From contig NC_008609.1 of the NCBI RefSeq assembly GCF_000015045.1, positions 2,675,501 to 2,739,500 of the forward strand: 64,000 nucleotides of DNA. Direction: 5' to 3'. This DNA is from Pelobacter propionicus DSM 2379. Its GTDB lineage: Bacteria > Desulfobacterota > Desulfuromonadia > Geobacterales > Pseudopelobacteraceae. Positions within the stretch are counted from its first letter, which is position 1, and each line of letters starts with the position of its first letter. This document shows, piece by piece, positions 53,575 through 64,000 of this stretch. The notes under the pieces are model-generated. The model did no database searches. It had not been told where the DNA came from and was given only the letters and a program-made list of their open reading frames with translations. A program made the position numbers and the translations under genes.

Positions 53575-55911
53575 TTACCCGATGGCGCCCAGTTCCAGGC
53601 GCTGCCCCCAGCGCCGCAGCAGCTCGTCACGCAGGGGGGCGTTGCCGGACGAGGCCAGGCCGGGATCCTGCTCCAGGAGGCCGAAAGCAGCCTGCCGGGC
53701 CTGCTCCAGCAGCGCGCCGTCGCGCAGGATGTTGGCGACCCGGAAATCGGGCATGCCGGACTGGCGCGTGCCGAGGAAATCGCCGGGCCCGCGGATCTCC
53801 AGATCGGCCTCGGCAATGCGAAACCCGTCATTGGTGGCTTCCATGACCTTGAGCCGCCTCTCCCCATCCTCGGAAGGTCGGCCGTTTGTCATCAGGATGC
53901 AGCGGGACCTGGCAGCGCCCCGCCCCACCCTGCCGCGCAGCTGGTGCAGCTGGGAAAGGCCGAAGCGTTCGGCATGTTCGATGACCATCACCGTGGCGTT
54001 GGGAACGTCTATACCCACCTCGATCACCGTAGTGGAGACCAGGATGTCCAACTCCCGGGCCTTGAACGAGGCCATGACCGACTCCTTCTCCTGGGGGTTC
54101 ATGCGGCCGTGCAGCAGGCCGACGCGCAGGTCGGGGAAGATTTCCTTGCCCAGCTGCTCCGCCATCTGGGCGGCGGCCTTGAGCTCCGACCGCTCGTTCT
54201 CCTCAACCAGGGGGTAGACCACATATGCCTGCCGTCCCTGGCCCACCTCGCGGCGGATGGTGTCGTAGACCCGCACGCGTTGCGACTCCGGCGTGACCCT
54301 GGTCTCCACCGGCGTACGTCCCGGCGGCAGCTCGTCGATCACCGACAGGGAGAGGTCTCCGAACAGGGTCATGGCCAGGGTGCGGGGGATGGGGGTAGCG
54401 GTCATCACCAGGATATCGGGGTTGCACCCCTTCCCCTTTTTCCTGAGGATAGCGCGCTGCAGCACGCCGAAGCGGTGCTGCTCGTCGATGATGCCCAACC
54501 CCAGCCGGGCGAACTCGACCTTCTCCTGGATCACGGCATGGGTGCCGATCACGATCCGGGCGCTGCCGTCGGCCACCCTCCCCAGGGCATCGCTCTTCTC
54601 CCTGCCGCGCATGCCGGCCGTGATCAGGACGGTGGCTATGCCCAGGTCGGCGCACCAGCGGTGAATGGTGTGCCAGTGCTGTTCGGCCAGGATCTCCGTG
54701 GGCGCCATGATGGCCACCTGATAACCGTTCTCCACGGCCACCAGCGCCGCCATCAGCGCCACCAGGGTCTTGCCGCTGCCCACATCCCCCTGCACCAGGC
54801 GGTGCATGGGGTGCGGCGCCATCATGTCCTGCTTGATTTCCGACAGCACCCTGCGCTGGGCCCTGGTCAGCTGGAAGGGGAGCATCCTGACCAGCGGCTT
54901 GGTGTAGAGGTGATTGACCTGAAAGGCGATCCCCTCCTCCAGGGTCACCCCGCACCTCTTCAGGGCCAGCCCCAGCTCCCAGAAGAAGAACTCGTCGAAT
55001 GCGATTGCCCGGTGGGCCGCGCTGCATCCACCGTTCAGGTCATCCAGCCGCTCGTCCACCGGAGGGGTATGCAGATGGCCCAGGGAGTGGCGCAGGCCGG
55101 GCAGGCCCAGCCTTTCCAGCAGTTCCGGCGGAACCAGCTCGCGGACAAAGGGGATGAAGCGCTCCACCACCTCCCGCATCACCCGGCGCATGACCTTCTG
55201 GCTCAGCCCCTCGGTCAGGGGATAGACCGGGATGATGCCGCCGAAATTGAGCGGGTCGGCGCTAAGCAGGTCACGCGGCTCGCTCCCCTCGGCCAGCCAC
55301 TCCACATCGGGATGGTGGACCTCCAGCTGGGAAGCGAAGCGGGAGACCTCGCCGGTTACCAGGGCTCGTCTGCCCTGCTTCCAGACCCGCTTCATGAAGG
55401 TCGGATTGCAGTTGAACCACTTCAGCGTGACCGTCGCGCTGTCGTCGGCCAGCAGCGCCTCGAAGAAGCGCCTCCCTCCCCTGCTGGTCACCGACTCGGC
55501 AGACAGGACCCTGCCGGAGAAGAGCTCGTTAAAGCCGGGACGCAGCGCCGCGATGGGGCGCAGTTCGCGGCGGTCTTCATAACGGTTGGGCAGCAGGTAG
55601 AGGGCATCCTCCACGCAGGCGATTCCCCGCCTGGCCAGCAGGGCGGACAGCTTGGGTCCCACCCCCTTGACGGAATGCATAGGGGTCTCCAGATTCTTGC
55701 GGGCTAGTGCGTCCCCCACCCCCTCGCCGGGTTGCCCGGAGCGTGCGCCCTCTGCCGTCGGAACAGCAGTGGGGAGGGGCGCGGCACGCAGTAGCAGCCC
55801 TCCCTGCCCCTCTTCCAGCGACACGCGATCACCCGGTTTCACCCCCAGCCTCTCCAGCAGTTCAGGGGGAATGGTCAGACAACTGTCCGCTGACAGGGTC
55901 AGGATCGGCAT
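53575..55911 (-). CDS. recG: ATP-dependent DNA helicase RecG with an extra AbrB-like N-terminal domain
   Basis: 778-residue helicase that remodels stalled forks and recombination intermediates. After about residue 80 it is standard RecG: the wedge domain (HSVKGVGPKLSALLARRGIA, LPNRYEDRRELR), Walker A VQGDVGSGKTLVALMAAL, the DEQH box (GIIDEQHRFGVLQ) and TATPIPRTLAMTLFGDL. The first 45 residues (MPILTLSADSCLTIPPELLE, RLGVKPGDRVSLEE) look like a SpoVT/AbrB swapped-hairpin domain, which is not usual in RecG. ATG 55909-55911 has no strong ribosome site; an ATG 14 codons upstream is possible. Confidence 0.93.
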   Translation of the reverse strand: MPILTLSADSCLTIPPELLERLGVKPGDRVSLEEGQGGLLLRAAPLPTAVPTAEGARSGQPGEGVGDALARKNLETPMHSVKGVGPKLSALLARRGIACVEDALYLLPNRYEDRRELRPIAALRPGFNELFSGRVLSAESVTSRGGRRFFEALLADDSATVTLKWFNCNPTFMKRVWKQGRRALVTGEVSRFASQLEVHHPDVEWLAEGSEPRDLLSADPLNFGGIIPVYPLTEGLSQKVMRRVMREVVERFIPFVRELVPPELLERLGLPGLRHSLGHLHTPPVDERLDDLNGGCSAAHRAIAFDEFFFWELGLALKRCGVTLEEGIAFQVNHLYTKPLVRMLPFQLTRAQRRVLSEIKQDMMAPHPMHRLVQGDVGSGKTLVALMAALVAVENGYQVAIMAPTEILAEQHWHTIHRWCADLGIATVLITAGMRGREKSDALGRVADGSARIVIGTHAVIQEKVEFARLGLGIIDEQHRFGVLQRAILRKKGKGCNPDILVMTATPIPRTLAMTLFGDLSLSVIDELPPGRTPVETRVTPESQRVRVYDTIRREVGQGRQAYVVYPLVEENERSELKAAAQMAEQLGKEIFPDLRVGLLHGRMNPQEKESVMASFKARELDILVSTTVIEVGIDVPNATVMVIEHAERFGLSQLHQLRGRVGRGAARSRCILMTNGRPSEDGERRLKVMEATNDGFRIAEADLEIRGPGDFLGTRQSGMPDFRVANILRDGALLEQARQAAFGLLEQDPGLASSGNAPLRDELLRRWGQRLELGAIG

Positions 55912-56092
55912 GCTGTCGCCGTCACAGCGGCCTGAAGCGGCTGCATGACGCAATGGCGCCGCAAACCTGACAGGAGGGCTGGTGCGGGTGCGCGGGATGG
56001 GGGGTACAGCAGCGGGACGGATGACACATGGTTCTATTCCGGGAGCGGTTCAAATGGTTGATAGCCGTTTCTGTCGGGCACGGGGCGCAGGA

Positions 56093-56365
56093 TCAGGCCG
56101 TGGCCCGCGGCTCGTCGAACTGCAGGCCGACGCCCGACGATATCATGCGCACCACCGTGCAGGCGCACAGTATGGCGTCGGGCTGGGCGGCGAAGGCCAG
56201 ATAGCACATGTCTCCGGTCTGCATCAGCCGGGGCAGGGAACCGACATCCACCAGCGCCCCGCTGCACGAGATGTTCTCCAGCCTGCCCGCGTATTTGGAG
56301 GCGCCATGGTACAGGTACACATCCTGTTTGATTTCAAAGCGTTGATAGCGTCTTCTTTCGGCCAC
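56093..56365 (-). CDS. PilZ-domain protein
   Basis: 90-residue single-domain PilZ protein, a likely c-di-GMP receptor. The N-terminal RRRYQRFEIK supplies the arginines of the RxxxR motif, and ENISCSGALVDVG matches the (D/N)xSxxG motif. The C-terminal strand is SSGVGLQFDE. It probably acts by binding a partner after ligand binding. It lies in the minus-strand run between the MBL-fold hydrolase gene and recG. Confidence 0.85.
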   Translation of the reverse strand: MAERRRYQRFEIKQDVYLYHGASKYAGRLENISCSGALVDVGSLPRLMQTGDMCYLAFAAQPDAILCACTVVRMISSGVGLQFDEPRATA

Positions 56366-56441
56366 GGAACCACCTCCCTACGGCGAGATTAACCCGGCGC
56401 CGACGCAGAAGCGGTGGCGCCGGACAACGCGAGATTTCCCC

Positions 56442-57362
56442 CTACCCCGCCACCAGGGCCCGGCGCTCTTCCTCGGTGAGGGACTCCACGAACTCCACCA
56501 TGCCACGCATGCTGTTTCCGAAGAAGGTGCGCTCGCGGGCCTGTATGTCCTTCGGCAGGTTGCGTATGTTCCTGAACTGGTCGTCCCGCTCCAGGAGCCA
56601 GGTAAAGAGGGCATCCTCGCGCCGTGACGGCTCCACGGCCAGGGTTTCGGCAACTCCCCTGACCCACAGCACCAGCTGCCGACGGGCAATCTGCAGGTGC
56701 TCCAGGCCGTTTTCCACCATGCCATAATGGGCGAATGCCATCTGCCGGGGAGCCAGGGCTGCCATCCGGTCGATGGAATCCAGGGCCACGTCGAGGATGA
56801 AGCGGGGTGGCGTTGCCGGGCGCAAGTAGATCCCCTGGTCGACCTCGCAGCGCACACCGGCCACCTCGCCGACAAAGAGGAAGTCATCCAACTGATAGCT
56901 GCAGTGGTGCTGGGCGTGGCCGGGAGTCAGGAACGTCCGCAGCCCGATTCCGTCCAGGCGTTCCTCAAAGCGGATACGCTCCTCCGGCACCGCTACGATC
57001 TCGCCATAGGCCTCGGCCACGGCGCCCAGCACCTTGCGGGATCCCTGCCAGAGCTTTTCCGGCGCCACCATGTGACGGATGCCATCCTGGTGGCAGAGGG
57101 CGATCGCCTCGGGAAACTCCTTCATCAGCGCGCCGGTCCCGCCGGCATGATCGATGTGGATATGGGTGAGCAGCACGTAGTCGAGACGCTTGACCCCCCT
57201 GGCCCGCAGCTCCTCGCAGAGGCGGGGAATGGTGGAGAGCGGACCAGGATCCACCAGCAGGGTAAAGCCATCCCCCTGGTAGATCCAGGAATTGATGAAT
57301 TTGCGGAACCCCTCCAGTGAAGGCTGATCAAGATCGATGCAGGCGAGGTTGTCCAGGTTCAT
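56442..57362 (-). CDS. Metallo-beta-lactamase-fold hydrolase
   Basis: 306-residue metal-dependent hydrolase. The metal motif is LTHIHIDHAGGTG (HxHxDH, about residues 85-97), with later ligands in FLTPGHAQHHCSY and FAHYGMVENG. It has an extra C-terminal helical domain (about 230-306) as in the family of quorum-lactonase and glyoxalase II-like proteins of unknown substrate. A GGAGAT sits before the ATG at 57360-57362. Confidence 0.85.
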   Translation of the reverse strand: MNLDNLACIDLDQPSLEGFRKFINSWIYQGDGFTLLVDPGPLSTIPRLCEELRARGVKRLDYVLLTHIHIDHAGGTGALMKEFPEAIALCHQDGIRHMVAPEKLWQGSRKVLGAVAEAYGEIVAVPEERIRFEERLDGIGLRTFLTPGHAQHHCSYQLDDFLFVGEVAGVRCEVDQGIYLRPATPPRFILDVALDSIDRMAALAPRQMAFAHYGMVENGLEHLQIARRQLVLWVRGVAETLAVEPSRREDALFTWLLERDDQFRNIRNLPKDIQARERTFFGNSMRGMVEFVESLTEEERRALVAG

Positions 57363-57474
57363 ATCATCTCCTTGCGGGGTGCGTTAAAAAGTCCGGTAGT
57401 TCTGAAGGGCAATCCGTTCCCAACGGGGACAAGCGAGTTGATTTTTACCCGCAGCGGGCCGGTTTGTCAACGCC

Positions 57475-58035
57475 TCAGGCTGGCGGGCCGCCACTGCCGC
57501 CGGAGAGCGGAAAGCGTTTCAGCGGCGTATGTATGGCGCCTGCGGCAGTCAAGAGGCTCTCGAAGAGGATGAACTCCTGGGCGGAAACCGATGTCCGCTC
57601 CAGCGCCAACGGCCGATCCAGAAAGGAGGCACACTCCCGGGCCGCCGGCAGCTTGAGTCGGGCCAGGGTGATATGGGGCGAGAAGGGGCGTTCTTCCTGG
57701 GGAATGCAACAGTCGCGGAGGAACTCACGCAGCCGGTCCGCCAGGGAGAGGAGCAACGGCTCCGGTTTCAGCCCCACCCAGAGCACCCGGGGCCGCGCAC
57801 GGGAGGGGAAGCAGCCCAGCCGGTCGAAGCGCAACCGGAAGGGAGCAGCGCTCACCTGGTCAAGCGCCCTGGCCAGGCCAGCCACCCTCTCCTCCCCCAC
57901 ATCCCCCAGGAATGCCAGGGTCAGGTGCAGCTGATCGGCGGGAACCCAGCGGCTACCGGGGATCGGCACGTTCAGACGACAGAGATCCTGCCGCACGACT
58001 TCGGGCAGATCGATGGCAATGAACAAGCGCGGCAT
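57475..58035 (-). CDS. thpR: RNA 2',3'-cyclic phosphodiesterase (ThpR/LigT)
   Basis: 186-residue 2H phosphoesterase. The two catalytic HxTx motifs are visible, HLTLAFLG (about residues 39-46) and HITLARLK (about 126-133), and the start RLFIAIDLPEVVR is typical. It hydrolyses 2',3'-cyclic ends in RNA, and its physiological role is not settled. ATG 58033-58035 is chosen because the family begins there; GGGGG lies upstream. Confidence 0.92.
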   Translation of the reverse strand: MPRLFIAIDLPEVVRQDLCRLNVPIPGSRWVPADQLHLTLAFLGDVGEERVAGLARALDQVSAAPFRLRFDRLGCFPSRARPRVLWVGLKPEPLLLSLADRLREFLRDCCIPQEERPFSPHITLARLKLPAARECASFLDRPLALERTSVSAQEFILFESLLTAAGAIHTPLKRFPLSGGSGGPPA

Positions 58036-58103
58036 GGGAACACCCCCAAACGCGGCGACCCCCGGGAAATCCCGGGGGTCGCTCTTGATGTACGACGAAA
58101 AGG

Positions 58104-58304
58104 CTAGGCTACGGCGTCGTTCAGGTCCTTCAGCAACGCATTCACATCGATGCCGTGGGCATTGGCCCCCTGCTCCAGGCTCTCGTTCTGCGCCCCCATG
58201 CAGCCGACACATCCCAGACGGTGTTTGCGCAGCACATCCAGCGACTGGGGGTAGGCCTGCATTACTGCGAAGAAGGTCATGTCTTTGGTTATCTTGTCGG
58301 CCAT
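58104..58304 (-). CDS. DUF1858-domain protein
   Basis: 66-residue cytosolic protein with DMTFFAVMQAYPQSLDVLRK followed by GCVGCMGAQNESLEQGANAH. The Cys pair C-x2-C is a feature of this hybrid-cluster-like DUF1858 family, often encoded near Fe-S or redox proteins. ATG 58302-58304 has AGGAG 8 bases upstream. It lies 22 bases after greA. The function is not known. Confidence 0.88.
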   Translation of the reverse strand: MADKITKDMTFFAVMQAYPQSLDVLRKHRLGCVGCMGAQNESLEQGANAHGIDVNALLKDLNDAVA

Positions 58305-58326
58305 TCTTGTTTCTCCTCGTGGTGTT

Positions 58327-58803
58327 CTATTCGTACTTGATGTCGATGATCTCGTATTCCTTGGTGCCGGCAGGCACCTTGACCTTGACCGAGTCATCCA
58401 GCTTGTGGCCGATCAGAGCCTTGCCCACCGGTGAGGTGCAGGAAATCTTGCCCAGCTTTATGTCGGCCTCGTCCTCTCCCACGATCTTGTAGGTGATCTC
58501 CTCTTCCGAGGCGGTATCGTAGAGGGTCACCGTGGAACCGAAGACGACCTTGTCCGGCTTCATGTTGGACAGGTCAACCACATAGGCCCTGGCCAGCTTG
58601 CTGTTGAGTTCCTGAATGCGCCCCTCGATAAAACCCTGGCGGTTCTTGGCGGCGTCGTACTCGGCATTTTCGGACAGGTCGCCATGGGAACGGGCCTCGG
58701 CGATATCCTGGATAACCTTGGGACGTTCAACCCGTATGAGACGCTTCAACTCCTCCTGCAGCGATTCATAGCTCTCTTTTGTCAGCGGTATTGAATGGGA
58801 CAT
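58327..58803 (-). CDS. greA: Transcription elongation factor GreA
   Basis: 158-residue factor that rescues backtracked RNA polymerase by stimulating transcript cleavage. The N-terminal coiled coil (SYESLQEELKRLIRVERPKV, AEARSHGDLSENAEYDAAKN) carries the acidic tip residues Asp and Glu in GDLSENAEY, and the C-terminal FKBP-like domain has YKIVGEDEADIKLGKISCTS and PVGKALIGHKLDD. It lies 43 bases after carB. Confidence 0.95.
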   Translation of the reverse strand: MSHSIPLTKESYESLQEELKRLIRVERPKVIQDIAEARSHGDLSENAEYDAAKNRQGFIEGRIQELNSKLARAYVVDLSNMKPDKVVFGSTVTLYDTASEEEITYKIVGEDEADIKLGKISCTSPVGKALIGHKLDDSVKVKVPAGTKEYEIIDIKYE

Positions 58804-58846
58804 CTAACGGAAACTCCTTGACAGTGTATGGGGGCAAAGACCCTCC

Positions 58847-62083
<3,237 letters not shown>

Positions 62084-62108
62084 GTATGTATAACTCCTTC
62101 TCTAAAAA

Positions 62109-62435
62109 TTACCTAAAAATGAAGAACACCGCTCCGGCCAGACAAAAGCCGGCCCAGAGGTAGTTCCAGTTGAGGCTGGTCCCCATGTACAGCACCGCAA
62201 AGGGGACGAACACGGCCAGGGTAATGACTTCCTGCAGGATCTTCAGCTGCGCCAGACTGAACCTACCGTAGCCCATGCGGTTGGCCGGCACCTGGATCAG
62301 GTACTCGAAGAAGGCGATGCCCCAGGAGACCGCAACGGCTATCAGCCAGTGCCGGGTGCGCAGGTTTTTTAGGTGGGCGTACCAGGCAAAGGTCATGAAC
62401 ACGTTGGATATGATTAAAAGAACAACGGTACGCAT
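62109..62435 (-). CDS. DUF486/DMT-family small membrane protein
   Basis: 108-residue protein with four membrane helices (LLIISNVFMTFAWYAHL, WLIAVAVSWGIAFFEYL, ILQEVITLAVFVPFAVLYMG, WAGFCLAGAVFFIF). The pattern FEYLIQVPANRMGYGRFSLA identifies the DUF486 family, a small drug/metabolite transporter-like group. ATG 62433-62435 follows directly on the radical SAM stop. No function is known. Confidence 0.88.
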   Translation of the reverse strand: MRTVVLLIISNVFMTFAWYAHLKNLRTRHWLIAVAVSWGIAFFEYLIQVPANRMGYGRFSLAQLKILQEVITLAVFVPFAVLYMGTSLNWNYLWAGFCLAGAVFFIFR

Positions 62436-63392
62436 CTAATCCTGCACCCAGCCGTTCTCCAGGCCGCACGTTTCCAGCCACTCCACTGCCCGCTCATACT
62501 CATCATCCGTGATCTTGCGGCAGATCCCGGGGGTCTCGGCGGCCAGGTGGGCGGGGAAGTACTGCCGCATGAGCGAGATGTGCGTCTCCCTGCCCAGGTT
62601 CTCGGCGATCCAGGCCAGGGTTTCATCGCTTCCGGCCAGGTTGTCGGGCAGCACCAGGTGACGGATGATCATCCCGCCGGTCGCTACTCCCCGCTCATCC
62701 AGCCGCAGGTGCCCAACCTGGCGCAGCATCTCGGCCACCGCCAGGCGGTTGCTGCGGCAATAGCCGGGGGCATTGGAGAGCCGCAAGGCTGTTTCGTCAT
62801 CCGCATACTTCATGTCCGGCAGATAGACCGCCACCACCCCCTCCAGCAGGGCCAGGGCATCCGGTTTCTCGTAGCCGCTGCTGTTCCAGACCAGGGGCAA
62901 CCGGAAACCGAGCACGATGGCCAGCCAGAGGGAAGCCAGAATCTGGGGCAGGTAGTGGCTGGGGGTGACGAAGTTGATGTTGTGCACCCCCTGGCGCTGC
63001 AAGCGCAGCATCCTCTCGGCCAAGGCGCGGGTGGTCAGCTCCTGACCGTTACCCAGCTGGCTGATGGGGAAGTTCTGGCAGAAGCGGCAACGTAAGGAAC
63101 AGCCGCTGAGGAAGATGGTACCCGACCCATGATCGCCGGAGATGGGCGGTTCCTCCCCGTTGTGCACGCTGGCCGCGGCGATCTTCGGCAGCAGCCCTGC
63201 GCCGCAGATTCCCCGTTCTCCCCCGATGCGGTCCACCCCGCAGTCGTGGGGGCAGAGGTCGCAGGAGCGGAGCCTCCTGTATGCCTCACGGACCCGCTCA
63301 AGCAGCTCACCGGAATGGAAGAGTTCCAGGTAGGACGGGGAACCGGGAACCGGGGAGCAGTTTGTCGGATCATGCGTTACGTCGGCCCTCAC
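62436..63392 (-). CDS. Radical SAM protein, pyruvate formate-lyase activase-related
   Basis: 318-residue enzyme of the COG1313-type, related to PFL activases and glycyl-radical activating proteins. The [4Fe-4S] SAM site is GCSLRCRFCQNFPIS (C-x3-C-x2-C). An N-terminal Cys cluster is LRSCDLCPHDCGVDRIGGE. Later motifs VTPSHYLPQILASL and YLPDMKYADDE are shared by the family. The start is GTG 63390-63392 with GAGGAG about 6-10 bases upstream. It lies within the carA-carB cluster, with no obvious link to pyrimidine synthesis. Confidence 0.85.
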   Translation of the reverse strand: MRADVTHDPTNCSPVPGSPSYLELFHSGELLERVREAYRRLRSCDLCPHDCGVDRIGGERGICGAGLLPKIAAASVHNGEEPPISGDHGSGTIFLSGCSLRCRFCQNFPISQLGNGQELTTRALAERMLRLQRQGVHNINFVTPSHYLPQILASLWLAIVLGFRLPLVWNSSGYEKPDALALLEGVVAVYLPDMKYADDETALRLSNAPGYCRSNRLAVAEMLRQVGHLRLDERGVATGGMIIRHLVLPDNLAGSDETLAWIAENLGRETHISLMRQYFPAHLAAETPGICRKITDDEYERAVEWLETCGLENGWVQD

Positions 63393-63409
63393 TCTTCACT
63401 CCTCGCTCC

Positions 63410-64000
63410 TCACCGGTTTCGTTCCATCATCTCCACGAAGCGGCCGAACAGATAGTGGGAGTCGTGGGGGCCGGGAGAGGCCTCGGGGTGGTGCTGCACC
63501 GAGAAGATCGGAAGCGTGCAGTGGCTGATTCCCTCCACGGTCTGGTCGTTCAGGTTCTCGTGCCCCAGGCAGGCCGCATCCCCCAGGGAATCCAGGTCAA
63601 CGGCAAAGCCGTGGTTCTGGGAGGTGATCTCTACCTTGCGGGTGGCCATGTCCATGACCGGCAGGTTGGAGCCGTGGTTGCCGAAGGGGAGCTTCATGGT
63701 CTTGCCACCCAGGGCCAGCCCCAAGAGCTGATGCCCCAGGCAGATACCGAAGATCGGTTTCCTGCCGATCATCTTCCTGATCTCCTCCTGCACCGCCACC
63801 AACGGTTCCGGGTCACCGGGACCGTTGGAGAGGAAGACACCGTCCGGGTTCATGGCCAGCGCCTCTTCCGCCGGGAAGGAGGCTGGCACCACGGTCACGT
63901 CGCAGCCGGCGTCCACCAGGCAGCGGAGGATGTTGTACTTGATGCCGAAATCGTAGGCCACCACCTTGTACTTGAGCGTAACGGGATCCACCTGGGGATA
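63410..64000 (-). CDS. carA: Carbamoyl phosphate synthase small subunit, N-terminus outside window
   Basis: C-terminal 196 residues of the glutaminase subunit, which supplies ammonia to CarB. The class I amidotransferase domain is complete: YDFGIKYNILRCLVDAGCDV, VFLSNGPGDPEPL, the nucleophile elbow GICLGHQLLGLALGG with the catalytic Cys, and SVQHHPEASPGPHDSHYLF with the catalytic His and Glu. The frame is open through the window edge. Confidence 0.96.
   Translation of the reverse strand, partial: YPQVDPVTLKYKVVAYDFGIKYNILRCLVDAGCDVTVVPASFPAEEALAMNPDGVFLSNGPGDPEPLVAVQEEIRKMIGRKPIFGICLGHQLLGLALGGKTMKLPFGNHGSNLPVMDMATRKVEITSQNHGFAVDLDSLGDAACLGHENLNDQTVEGISHCTLPIFSVQHHPEASPGPHDSHYLFGRFVEMMERNR

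Overview
The window is high-GC bacterial chromosome, most consistent with the Desulfuromonadales/Geobacterales (Geobacter, Trichlorobacter or Pelobacter propionicus-like). The evidence is a fused-quinol type frdCAB operon, a B12-dependent ribonucleotide reductase, a pilB-pilT-pilC-pilS block, an XrtA/PEP-CTERM exopolysaccharide locus, a GEMM-I riboswitch and several GGDEF proteins. Almost all genes lie on the minus strand in long, tightly overlapping operons. I saw no rRNA, tRNA or CRISPR.

Layout. 1-8259 (minus) is the end of an exopolysaccharide locus: secretion ATPase (cut by the window), tyrosine autokinase, chain-length protein, Wza-like exporter, an initiating sugar transferase broken by an in-frame TAG, and the TPR lipoprotein PrsT. 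8722-11618 holds two radical SAM genes. 11887-15236 is frdCAB, with a promoter and a small leader ORF upstream. 15684-24210 holds tgt, a lipoprotein, a GGDEF protein with an unusual Ser in its base-recognition pocket, a periplasmic carbonic anhydrase, mazG, murJ and a MucR-type regulator. 24265-31057 is one run of overlapping genes: diguanylate cyclase, beta-helix lipoprotein, cysteine desulfurase, phoH, tsaD, ksgA. 31374-33608 is nrdJ. 33690-35750 is an AT-rich island whose membrane-protein gene is split by a complete IS4-family element.

36063-40620 is the least ordinary part. It holds a methyltransferase-family membrane protein, an ArsC-like nitrogenase-associated protein with a terminator hairpin in its leader, a GEMM-I riboswitch with its own terminator, two small exported proteins, and a radical SAM/SPASM gene that reads through an in-frame TGA into a conserved-looking Cys-rich tail. 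The last is a strong selenoprotein candidate. 40881-43496 is a Ca2+-type P-ATPase. 43703-49428 is pilBTCS with a good promoter, but without pilR or pilA next to it. 49609-57362 runs through a DUF2723 membrane protein, a flippase-like protein, ribF, recG (with an extra AbrB-like N-terminus), a PilZ protein and a metallo-beta-lactamase fold hydrolase. 57475-64000 holds thpR, a DUF1858 protein, greA and carB/carA, with two unrelated genes between carA and carB.

A recurring theme is cyclic dinucleotide signalling: a canonical GGEEF cyclase with an inhibitory site, a GGDDF protein with Ser where canonical cyclases have Asp (the change described for Hypr cGAMP synthases), a GEMM-I aptamer with A at the position linked to cGAMP preference, a PilZ protein, and a PilB with two MshEN-like motifs. 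That these work together is inference.
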